From Holophagales bacterium (GTDB taxonomy: Bacteria > Acidobacteriota > Thermoanaerobaculia > UBA5066): DNA of 64,000 nucleotides. Below are positions 26,747 to 35,891 of the stretch, one piece after another (the first letter of the stretch is position 1; every line of letters starts with the position of its first letter). Under the pieces are notes generated by a model that worked only from the letters and a program-made list of their open reading frames with translations, ran no database searches and was not told the DNA's origin. The stretch covers positions 209,201-273,200 of the forward strand of contig JADJVF010000004.1 in the NCBI GenBank assembly GCA_016716705.1, in the 5' to 3' direction. The translations under genes and the position numbers were made by a program.

Positions 26747-29116
26747 CGCCCTTCAGCCCCTCGTCCACGCGGCCGGCCCGGGGGCCGGCCGCGGACCTCC
26801 GAAACGGACGGGAGCGCAAACAGCAGCACGAGCAGGACCATCAGGACCGCCGTGAGCGAGATCACGACGCCAGCGGAAACCCAGGCGTCGGAGTAGACCA
26901 GGGCGACGCGGTGCCGACCCGGCGGAACCGCAAGACCCGAGAGGGCTACGTCGACCCTGAGGAGGCGGTCCGGGTTCCCGTCTACGAACGCCGACCACCC
27001 TTCGTCCCACGTCTGGTTCACGGCGATGAACGAGGGCTGGGGCCCCGCCGCCAGAACGTCCAGGGTCATCCTGCCCGGGCTGAATTCGAGCATGGTCACC
27101 CTGGCCGGCGACGGGCGCTCGGGTATCCCCTGCGCGTCTTCCCTCCTGACGCTGGCCGTGCCCGGAATCTCGTCTCCCAGCCCGAGAACCTGGCCGACCC
27201 AGGAGGCCTCGTCGGCCAGCGAGACGACGCGCTCCGCGGCAAAGGCCAGCGGCTTGGGCTTTGCCGGGATCGCGAGCTCCAGGGGACCAGCCGGCGCCGA
27301 GGACGTGTCGAGCCGTCCGTTCAGGACGCGGACTCCCGGCCTGAACTTCAGGATTGCCCCGACGCTTCGGCGCTGCAGGAGCGCAGGCATGACGGTGGGG
27401 TCCTTCCGGACGGCTCCCCAGAAGAGCTCGCGGCTGCGTGCCGTCCAGCGGAGGGACGTGCGGTCGACGTCGCGTTCCAGCGTCATCGAAATGCCCCACT
27501 GGGCCGGGACGGGGGGCTTCGCCAGTCCGAAGGCGAGGGGTCGTGCCAGGTCCTCGGCGGCGAGGTGAAAGAGGGGACCCGAAGGCGGTCGTTCCACGAG
27601 AGGCCGGAAGACCTCGGGATACCCGACGACCCTGTCCACCGACACCGAGGGCACCAGGAGCCGTCCCGCCACCGCCAGGTCCACCGCCGTCCAGCAGGCC
27701 AGGGCCAGGAGGGCCAGCCGGCGCCTCCTCCGCAGCGCCAGGACGGCGAGGAGCCCGCCGAGCGCCACGATCCCGACCCGGAGAGCGTCCGCAGCGGCAA
27801 CCCCGGCAAACCGGCTTTCGATCTGCGGCGGCACGCCCAGGCGTGACCACGGCGTCGGCGAAAGCCAGTCGCCACAGACCAGGCAGGCGGCGGCGACGAA
27901 CCCGGCTCCCGCCGCCATTCCGAAGCCCCACATCACCATCCGGCGAACTCGCCCGGACCTCTCCCCGATCCAGTCGAAGCCGTGCGCCGCGACGACCAGC
28001 AGAGCGAGGGAGAAGAGGAGGACGAACCTCTCCGGGTAGCGCAGGCCGGAGAGAACGGGAAGGTGCCGGACAGGGCCCCAGAGCGGGCCGTTCACGCCGA
28101 GAGCGAGCAGGAAGCCGATGGAGCCCATCGCCAGCCACGGGCCGAGCCTCCTCCAGCCCACGAGCGCTCCCGCGAGGGCGGCGAGGGAGACGGCCAGCCC
28201 GGGATAGAGCGAGTAGATGTAGGGGTAGCGTCTCCCGGGATAGCTGTCGCCCCCCCAGTACCAGGCTTCGTCGTTCCCCCGCCTCTCGGCGTGTCCGAGC
28301 ACGTGAGGAGAAAGGACCTCAAGATCTCAGGGCGACACCGGCGTCCGAGGCCCTGGGCCCTCTCGGTCTTCGACGCGTGGTGAAGGCCCGGAACGAGCGC
28401 AGCCGCCGCGAGGCCGAGTCCCAGAGACATCCCGAGAGCCGTCGCGGCCACAGCGGAAAGAAGGCCTGTCCTCGCGCGGGTCCAGGGGCGCTCGTGAAGG
28501 AGAGCCACGGCGACAAGGACCGGGAGCATCACGAGCGAGCTCGGTTCGCCGGCGAGGCCCACCAGCCCCACGCCGATCGCCAGGCCCGCGATGTCTGTCG
28601 GGCGACCCCTCCGGCTGCAGCGAATCGTGAAGGCGAGACGGCGGGGAGTACCGAAGCCGCGAAGAGGATCTGAAGTAGGTTGACCGTCGAGAGGAGGTAA
28701 CCGCCGAACCCCCAGGCGAGGCCGGAGAGCGAGGCAGCCGCTACGCTCCGCCGCAGGCTTCGCATGAGGAGGAACGCCGAGAGCCCGCCGACCAGGGGCG
28801 GGATGAGGAACTGAGCGCGGAAGGCCGACTCGAACGGAAGGACGAGGAAGAGCGCCGTGAGAGGGTGAAAGAGCTCGTGCGCAGGGTTGGCCGCGAAGGG
28901 CTGGCCGGAGGAGAAGAGCGGGTTCCAGAGCGGCAACCCCTCGGAGGCCTGCCAGAGGGGCTTCACGAGGGCCTTCAAGGGCCTCGAGTACGCCGCCAGG
29001 TCCCGCTCGGCCAGCGTTTCCGAGCGGAAGAGGGGCCCCCAGAAGACCACGACCTCCGCCAGCAGGAGGAGGCCGAGAGCCGGAAGAAGGCGCCGCAGTG
29101 AGCCCGATCTCCTCAC
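26719..29116 (-). CDS. YfhO-like multi-spanning membrane glycosyltransferase-family protein, two frameshifts
   Basis: Three consecutive minus-strand frames form one protein of about 800 residues. The N-terminal piece (29116 to about 28637) has LAERDLAAYSRPLK and LWNPLFSSGQPFAANP, typical of YfhO/DUF2298-like membrane proteins. The middle piece (to about 28315) and the long C-terminal piece carry about a dozen membrane segments. They end in a soluble domain containing NQTWDEGWSAFVDG and a final helix. Frame breaks lie at 28635-28639 (one base missing) and near 28305-28345. Proteins of this class add sugars or handle lipid-linked substrates; the exact substrate is unknown. The 3' end overlaps the acyl-CoA synthetase 3' end by 28 bases. 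Confidence 0.75.
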
Positions 29117-29283
29117 GCGTGGCTCCGCCCGGGGGAGATGGCCCGCAGCGTCCGGTCCTCAGCCACGACGTCAGCCCCGGGCGTCACGTTCGAGGCCCTT
29201 GCCGGCCAAGGGACCTCTCTCTGGCCTGACCATCAGTCTCACAGGATAGGAAGATTGATTTGCGCCCGCAAGGCGCCCAGGCC

Positions 29284-32170
29284 TCAGCTCCGCGTCACCC
29301 TCTCGAGCAGGAACATGTACGACCGGTAGATCTCTCCGGTCGCCCGCGTCATCCCGATCTCGCAGGTCCGGCTGCTCGAGAGGTGCTCCTCGCACCCCTT
29401 CGACTTCACCTCGGCCGCCTCGTGCTTCGTGGCCGAGGCGGTCAGCTCCGGGTGCAGGAACCCGCGGTCTCCCGCGAAGGCGCAGCAGCCCGCGGAGAGG
29501 GGAACGAGGACGTCGTCGCTGCAGAAGCGGGCGATCCCCTCGAGCTTCGCGCCGAGGTTCATCTTGGTCACGGAGCAGACCGGGTGGAGGGCTACGGGCC
29601 CCGCCTTCCGCTTCGCGGCGAGCCTCGGAAGGAGCGTGTCGTGCGTGAAGGCGACGCCGTCGAGGATCGTCAGGGAGTCGAACTTCGCCTGGTTCTCCGA
29701 GGTCAGCTGCGGCCGGCTCGCCTTCACGCCGTACGTGCACGGACTCGTGTCGACGACGACCGGGAGCCTGCCGCCATCCGACCAGGCCCAGAAGCGCTCG
29801 ATCGCGCGGTTCACGGTGAAGGCGTTCGCGTCGGCATATCCCTTCGACGAGAAGGGGACGCCGCAGCAGGTCCCTTCGACGTCGTCGGGAATCCAGACCG
29901 GAGAGCCGGCCCGCTTCGCGACCGTGACGAAGGCTTCCATGAGCGACGTCTCGTCCGGCTCGCCCGGCAGGGCCCCCATCGTCCTCGAGATGCAGGCCGG
30001 AAAGTAGACGGCGGTCGCGCCTTCCTTCGCCGTGGCCGGACGCTCGGACTTCGCGGCGCGTGGCATCTCGGCGCTCCACTGCGGGAAAGGCTGCCCGACG
30101 ACGGCCCGGATCGCCCGGGTGACGCCGGCCATCGCGCCGGCGCCGAGGAGCGTCTGGACGAGGTGGCCGGCGCGCAGGCCCATCCTCATCGCCGGCTCGA
30201 TCGTGGCGAACCGGCGGGCGAGACCGAGGGCGGTCTTCTTCGCCCGCGCGGAGTGGCTCGCCTTCCTGAGCCTCTTCGTCAGCTGGCCCGTGTCGATGGA
30301 GACCGGGCACGCCGTCGCGCAGAGGCCGTCCACGGCGCAGGTGTCGACGGCGGCGTACGGGAAGTCGGCCTCGAGGGAAGCCAGGAGCGGCGCGTTTCCG
30401 CCCTCCTTCTCCAGGCGGGTCATCTCGCGCCTCAGGACGATCCGCTGCCGCGGCGTGAGCGTCAGCTCGCGGCTCGGGCACTTCGGCTCGCAGTAGCCGC
30501 ACTCGATGCACTTGTCGACCTCTTCCTCGACGGTCGGCATCGGCTTGACGTCCTTCAGGTGGGCCCTCGGGTCGGGGTTCAGGATGACGCCGGGGTTGAG
30601 GATCCCGTCGGGGTCGCAGAGCTCCTTCAGCCGCTTCATCACGGCGTAGGCCTCGGGCCCCCACTCCGTCTCGACGAACGGGGCCATGTTCCGCCCCGTG
30701 CCGTGCTCGGCCTTCAGCGCCCCGTCGTACTTCTTCACGACGAGCTCGACCACGTCCTCGATGAGGCGGGCGTACTGGTCGACCGCCGCCTGGTCGTTGA
30801 ACGACTGGGTGATGACGAAGTGGAGGTTCCCGTCCTTGGCGTGGCCGAAGAGGATCGCCTCGGGATAGCCGTGCTTCCGGAAGAGCTTCGTCAGGTCGAC
30901 GGCGGCGTCGGCGAGGTTCTCGATCGGGAACGCGACGTCCTCGATGAGGACCGTCGTGCCGCTCTTGCGGGCCGCGCCGACCGAGGGGAACGTCCCCTGC
31001 CGCACCTTCCAGAGGAGCGCCTGCTCCGTCGCGTCGTGCGTGAAGCGGGCCGGCTCGAGGAGTGCGAACGTCCCGACGACCGACGCCGCGACGGCCTCGA
31101 GCCCCTTCCGTTCGGACTCCTCCCCGGCCTGGTACTCGACGAGGAGGGCGGCGGCGCCGTCCGGCACGGTGCGGATCGACGCCGGGACCCCCGGCTGGCT
31201 CTCGACGGAACGGAGGGAGGCGCGGTCGAGGAGCTCCAGCGCCTTCGCACCGGAGTCGCGCAGCGGGACGATCGCCGCACAGGCGGCGTGCATCGTCGGG
31301 AAGAGGAGGAGGCCGGTGTACTTGACGGGGAGGTCCGGCACCGTGGAAAGAACGGCCTCCGAGATGAAGGCGAGCGTCCCCTCCGCCCCGACGAGGAGGT
31401 TCCGGAAGATCTCCACCGGCGTGGCGAAGTCGAGGAAGGCGTTGAGCGAGTAGCCGGTCGTGTTCTTCATCCGGTACTTCGACCGGATGCGTCCGGCGAG
31501 CGCCGGATCGGCCTCGAGCCTCGCCTTCAGGTCGAGGATCCCCTGCCAGAGGGCCGGCTCGGCCGCGCGGAAACGATCGTCGGCGTCGGGGGCCGCGGTG
31601 TCGATCCGCGTCCCCGACGGGAGGAGGAACGTGAGCGACTCGAGCGTGTGGTAGGCGTTCTGGGTCACGCCGCAGCACATGCCGCTCGAGTTGTTCGAGA
31701 GGATGCCGCCCATCGTGCAGGTGTTGATGGAAGCCGGGTCCGGCCCCATCTTCACGCGGTAGGGCCGGAGCGCGGCGTTCACCGAGGCGCCGATCACGCC
31801 CGGCTGCGCCCGGAACCTCTTCCCGCCGTCCTCGACCTTCACCGTCCGCCAGTGGCGGGCGACCTCGACGAGGAGGCCGTCCGTGACGGCCTGCCCCGAG
31901 AGCGACGTCCCCGCCGCGCGGAGCGTCATCGGGGTCTTCGTCTCGCGGGCGAAGCGGAAGAGGGAGGCCACCTCGTCGACGGTCTGCGTCAGGACGATCG
32001 CCTTCGGGATCAGCCGGTAGAAGCTCGCGTCGGAGGCGAACGCGATCCGGTCGATCGGCCTGTCGAGGACCCGGCCGGGGCCCGCGATGCGCTCAGGGGG
32101 CCCCGGAGCCCGCCCTCCGGGAAGCGCGGCTCCGGCCGGCGGGCCCTGCGGGCTCCGGGGCGGTCGTCAT
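29284..32170 (-). CDS. FAD/Fe-S D-lactate dehydrogenase (Dld-II type), frameshift near N-terminus
   Basis: A membrane-associated D-lactate oxidase of about 960 residues. After a short leader come an FAD_binding_4 domain (RAAGTSLSGQAVTDG, then GILSNNSSGMC) and an FAD-oxidase C-terminal domain (FGHAKDGNLHF, AEHGTGRNMAP). Two [4Fe-4S] motifs follow (CIECGYCEPKCPS and CAVDGLCATACPV). A CCG domain ends the protein (CCGVPFSSKG, CCAFAGDRG). The ATG at 32170 has AGGAGG upstream, but its frame stops after 25 codons. Removing one base in the G run at 32096-32100 joins it to the long frame, whose other candidate starts lack a ribosome site. It is third in the lactate operon after the permease and porin. 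Confidence 0.9.
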
Positions 32171-32203
32171 GAGAGGTCCTCCTGCGCGGGCTCGGAAAGG
32201 AGA

Positions 32204-32237
32204 GCGGCGCCGGGAGGATTCTCCCCTCCGGCGCCGC
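32204..32237 (-). terminator. Hairpin between porin and D-lactate dehydrogenase genes
   Basis: GCGGCGCC and GGCGCCGC form the outer stem, with a GGAGG/CCTCC inner stem, just downstream of the porin stop on the minus strand. A T/C-rich run follows but there is no clean T-tract. It probably acts as a partial terminator or stabiliser, allowing the abundant porin to be made in excess over the dehydrogenase. Confidence 0.5.
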
Positions 32238-32249
32238 CCGGGAATCGAA

Positions 32250-33350
32250 TCAGAAGTAGAAGGCCTGGAGCTGGATCGTGAACTGATCCGTCGATTTCAG
32301 GACCGAGCTCTTCGGGTCGACCCGGAGGTATTGGGCCGTGATCTTGAGGTTCTGCCCGGAGACGTAGTAGTTCAACCCGCCGCCGAACCGATCCTGGTCC
32401 TTCGCCTTGTCCACGTCGTACGCGAACTTCTGGCTCTCGTACTTGATAAACGGCTGGACCTTGACCTTGGAAAGGTAGTAGGCGGCTTCGACGAGGAGGT
32501 CATCCTGCTTCGGGATCGTCTTGATGAAGTCGCCGCCGTCGTAGTGGATCCACTGGACCTGGCCGCCGACCTCGTCGCCCTTGGCGACCGGGATGGAGGC
32601 GAAGACGTCGCCGCTGTACGCCTTGTAGTCCTTCTGCAGGTCGAATCCGCCGTTGACGTTGAAGATCTTCTTCTTCCCGAGATTCGTCCCCGCGAAGACG
32701 TACCCCTTCTCCTTCTCGAAGAAGTTGTACTGGAGGTAGCCCGCCGTCCGGAACGAGTTGCGCGAGGCGGCGTCGCGGACGCCCTGCATCACCGCGGCGC
32801 GGTACTCGAGGCGGCCGCCGTCGACGAGGTACCCCTTCGCCTGGAACCCGGTGTCGCGCAGGCCGACCGTCTGCGTCGGGCCGGCCATGACGGTGGAGGT
32901 GGGGCTGATGTCGAGCGTGTAGAAGCTGAGCGTCGACTGGAGGATGTTCCGGCTGAGCGGCACGAGGAAGAGCCCCGCGTCGAGGATGAACGCGTCGTCG
33001 ATCTTCCACGACACCCAGGCGTCCTGGATGATGAACCCGGTGTTCGTCGCCTTCACGCCGTTCGTGACCTTGCCGAGGTTCCCGCTGTCGGTCTGGAAGA
33101 AGAACGTGACGTCCTTGGCGACCTGGCCGCCCATGAGGAGGCGGGCACGCCGAACGAAGAGGTTCTGCGCAGTGCCGCCGTCGGCGGCGCTCTGGCTCCA
33201 GTCGGCCCAGCCCTGGAACTGGAAGCCGAACTTGAAGTTCACGTTGTCGTTGACCTTGATGACGGCCTGGGCGTCGGCCGGCGCCGGGGCGAGGAGAAGG
33301 ACGGCGACGGCGGTCGCCAGGGCGCGGCCCAGGAGACGGGTGATCTTCAT
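32250..33350 (-). CDS. Phosphate-selective-porin-like outer-membrane porin (OprP/OprO type)
   Basis: A 366-residue precursor started at the ATG at 33350 (GAGGAGA upstream) with a signal peptide ending PAPADAQ. The mature protein is built of amphipathic beta strands and opens with NFKFGFQFQGWADWS and FVRRARLLMGGQVAKD. It ends in an aromatic residue (LQAFYF), as outer-membrane barrels do. The pattern matches the porin O/P family. Its position 19 bases after the lactate permease suggests it admits lactate or other organic anions rather than phosphate. That substrate is inferred from context. Confidence 0.85.
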   Translation of the reverse strand: MKITRLLGRALATAVAVLLLAPAPADAQAVIKVNDNVNFKFGFQFQGWADWSQSAADGGTAQNLFVRRARLLMGGQVAKDVTFFFQTDSGNLGKVTNGVKATNTGFIIQDAWVSWKIDDAFILDAGLFLVPLSRNILQSTLSFYTLDISPTSTVMAGPTQTVGLRDTGFQAKGYLVDGGRLEYRAAVMQGVRDAASRNSFRTAGYLQYNFFEKEKGYVFAGTNLGKKKIFNVNGGFDLQKDYKAYSGDVFASIPVAKGDEVGGQVQWIHYDGGDFIKTIPKQDDLLVEAAYYLSKVKVQPFIKYESQKFAYDVDKAKDQDRFGGGLNYYVSGQNLKITAQYLRVDPKSSVLKSTDQFTIQLQAFYF

Positions 33351-33369
33351 TTCTCTCCTCACTCTGCTG

Positions 33370-35070
33370 TCACTTTGCGATCGCTTCGACGGTCGGGATC
33401 ATCCAGGGGAAGACGTAGGCCTGCAGGAAGACGAGGACGCCGACGAGGCACGCCAGGACGATCGAGTGCCAGAAGACGTAGCGGAGGATGACGCCCTCCT
33501 GCCCCTGCTGGTTCGTCGCGACGCTCGCGACGACGATGCTCTGCGCGTCGATCATCTTCCCCATGACGCCGCCGCTGCTGTTCGCCGCGGCCGCGAGAAT
33601 CGGGTTGATGCCGAGCTTCTCGGCGCTGATCATCTGCAGCCCGCCGAAGAGGACGTTCGAGGAGGTGTCGCTGCCCGTCAGCGCGACGCCGAGCCAGCCG
33701 AGGAGCGGTGAGAAGAAGGGGAAGAGGACGCCGGTCGAGGCGAACGCGAGTCCCATCGTGGCGTCGAGACCCGCATAACGTGTCGAGAACCCGAGCGCGA
33801 GCATCGCGCCGATGGTGAGGAGCGAGATCCTCACCCGCATGAGGGTCCCCCAGAAGATCTTCGCGAGCTCCCCGAGCGAGAAGCCGAGAAGCAGGCCGCT
33901 CACGATGCCGGAGAGGAGGAGGCTCGTCCCGGTGGCCGAGAGCCAGTTGAAGGTGAAGACCGCCTCTTCCGGCTTCTCGGCCTTCACGACCGGCGGGGCC
34001 TTGATGACGGCCTTGTGGAGACCCGGGACCTCCCACTTCAGCATCGAGACGCCCTTGAGGAAGTTCGGGGAATCCTTCTTGCCCCCGTTGAGGACGTCCT
34101 TCACCTGCGGGAGGCCCCACGCGAAGACGAAGACGGAGAGGAGGATCCAGGGCATCCAGGCCATCAGGGCCCGCTTCGGAGTGTGTACGGGCCGGTTCGC
34201 GGCCTCGCTCGCCCGTTCCGCCTTGTTCTCGTGCTCGAAGCTCCAGGTCTTCTTCGGCTGCCAGAACTTCAGGAGGAGGACCGTCGCCCCCATCGAGACG
34301 ATGGCGCCGGCGATGTCGACGACCCAGGGGCCGTGGTAGTTGCTGACGAGGAACTGCGTGACCGCGAAGCTGAGGCCCGAGGTCAGGCAGGCGGGCCAGA
34401 CCTCCCACATCGCCTTGCGGCCCGCCATCGCCCAGACGAGCCAGAAGGGGACGAGGAGGGAGAAGAAGGGGAGCTGCCGGCCGGTCATGGCCGAGAGGGC
34501 GTGGACGTCGAGGCCGGTGACCGACGCCAGGACGACGATCGGCGTGCCGAGTGCACCGTAGGCGACCGGGGCGGTGTTTCCGATCAGGGCGATCCCGGCC
34601 GCGAGGAGGGGCCGGAAGCCGAGACCGATGAGCATCGCCGCGGAGATCGCGACCGGGGTCCCGAAGCCCGCGGCACCCTCGATGAACGCGCCGAAGGAGA
34701 ACGCGATCAGGAGCGCCTGGATCCGGCGGTCGTCGGCGAGGCCCGCGACGGTGTGCTTGACGACCTCGAAGTCACCCGACTTCACGGTGAGGTCGTAGAC
34801 GAAGATCGCGCAGAGGACGATCCAGCCGATCGGGAAGAGGCCGTAGGCTGCCCCGTTCACGGCCGAGGTGATCGCCAGCTTCGCCGGCATGCCGTATACG
34901 AAGATGGCGACTCCGAGGGACGTCGCGAGGCCCAGCAGAGCCGCCTTGTGCGCCTTCACGTGGAAGAACGCGAGCAGCCCCAGGAGCACGACCACCGGAA
35001 GTGCCGCCACGAGCGCCGAGAGCAGCAGGCTTCCTGCCACCGGGGTGTAGATCTGGGTCCAGGTCAACAT
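33370..35070 (-). CDS. lldP: L-lactate permease
   Basis: A 566-residue inner-membrane transporter of the LctP family, which imports lactate and glycolate with protons. Signatures include FGAFIEGAAGFGTPVAISAAML, LIGNTAPVAYGALGTP, GSDTSSNVLFGGLQ and NSSGGVMGKMIDAQSI. About 13 membrane segments are visible. The ATG has a GGAGGGG site four bases upstream. It heads the permease-porin-dehydrogenase operon and lies 95 bases after the response regulator. TACCTAG elements lie in the gap. Confidence 0.96.
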   Translation of the reverse strand: MLTWTQIYTPVAGSLLLSALVAALPVVVLLGLLAFFHVKAHKAALLGLATSLGVAIFVYGMPAKLAITSAVNGAAYGLFPIGWIVLCAIFVYDLTVKSGDFEVVKHTVAGLADDRRIQALLIAFSFGAFIEGAAGFGTPVAISAAMLIGLGFRPLLAAGIALIGNTAPVAYGALGTPIVVLASVTGLDVHALSAMTGRQLPFFSLLVPFWLVWAMAGRKAMWEVWPACLTSGLSFAVTQFLVSNYHGPWVVDIAGAIVSMGATVLLLKFWQPKKTWSFEHENKAERASEAANRPVHTPKRALMAWMPWILLSVFVFAWGLPQVKDVLNGGKKDSPNFLKGVSMLKWEVPGLHKAVIKAPPVVKAEKPEEAVFTFNWLSATGTSLLLSGIVSGLLLGFSLGELAKIFWGTLMRVRISLLTIGAMLALGFSTRYAGLDATMGLAFASTGVLFPFFSPLLGWLGVALTGSDTSSNVLFGGLQMISAEKLGINPILAAAANSSGGVMGKMIDAQSIVVASVATNQQGQEGVILRYVFWHSIVLACLVGVLVFLQAYVFPWMIPTVEAIAK

Positions 35071-35118
35071 TGTCCCCTCCTCTTCCCGACCAGATGGGCC
35101 TAAGGATGAGGACCTTTG

Positions 35119-35169
35119 TACCTAGGTGCAATGATGAAGACACATCAATCCGTCGGGTTTTTTACCTAG
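35119..35169 (-). promoter_or_regulatory. Paired TACCTAG elements upstream of lldP
   Basis: TACCTAGGT at 35119-35127 contains the perfect palindrome ACCTAGGT, and a second TACCTAG lies at 35163-35169. They sit 50 and 94 bases upstream of the lldP start. The same heptamer recurs in the divergent lut promoter region. It matches six of seven positions of the NarL-type heptamer TACYYMT, and the adjacent regulator is of the NarL/FixJ family, so these are candidate binding sites. Confidence 0.5.
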
Positions 35170-35891
35170 AGACACGGCTCACCGTTCGCAGGGTGCCTCG
35201 AACCGGCGCCAGGAGGGCCCCTCCGAGGGCCGACCCTGCCGTCCGTCAGGAGCGGAGAGCCTTCCCGGATGGCGAAGCGGGTCAGCTCGGACGCGGTGTG
35301 GATCTCGAGCTTGTTCATGAGGTTCTGCTTGTGGACCTCGACCGTCTTCACGCTGATCGCGAGCTCCTGCGCGATCTCGCGCGGCCGCATCCCGTCGGCC
35401 AGGAGCTTCAGGACCTGTCTCTCGCGAGGGGTCAGGCCGCCCAGCGACGGGGAGCCCGGGGCGGCCGTTCGCTGCACGAGCTCCTCGACGACGAGCCCGG
35501 CGATCGACGGGCTGAGGTAGGTCTTCCCCTCCGTGATCGTCCGGATCGCCAGCGCCAGCTCCTCGAACGCCCCGTCCTTCAGGACGTAGCCGAGCGCGCC
35601 GGCCCGGAGGATTTCGGCGACGAAACGCCGGTCGGCGTACATGGAGAGCGCCACGATGCGCACCTGGGGGAGCTCGGCGAGGATGAGCCGCGTCGCCTCG
35701 ACGCCGTTCAGCTCCGGCATCGCGATGTCCATCACGATGACGTCGGGCCGGAGGAGACGCGCCTGCGTGACGGCGTCGCGCCCGTCGGCGGCCTCGCCGA
35801 CGACTTCGAGGTCCGGCTGCTGGCCGAGGAGTGTCCGGAGCCCCTCGCGGACGATCCGGTGATCGTCCACGAGGAGGATGGTCGTGCTCAT
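35166..35891 (-). CDS. NarL/FixJ-family response regulator
   Basis: A 241-residue two-component regulator. The receiver domain (1-125) has the acidic pair in LLVDDHR, the phosphoacceptor D55 in VIVMDIAMPELNG and the conserved Lys in LGYVLKDGA. A LuxR-type helix-turn-helix occupies about 150-205 (LTPRERQVLKLLADG, then AISVKTVEVHKQNLMNKL). The ATG overlaps the kinase stop in ATGA, so kinase and regulator are co-translated. It most likely controls the flanking lactate operons. The last codons overlap a TACCTAG element. Confidence 0.92.
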   Translation of the reverse strand: MSTTILLVDDHRIVREGLRTLLGQQPDLEVVGEAADGRDAVTQARLLRPDVIVMDIAMPELNGVEATRLILAELPQVRIVALSMYADRRFVAEILRAGALGYVLKDGAFEELALAIRTITEGKTYLSPSIAGLVVEELVQRTAAPGSPSLGGLTPRERQVLKLLADGMRPREIAQELAISVKTVEVHKQNLMNKLEIHTASELTRFAIREGSPLLTDGRVGPRRGPPGAGSRHPANGEPCL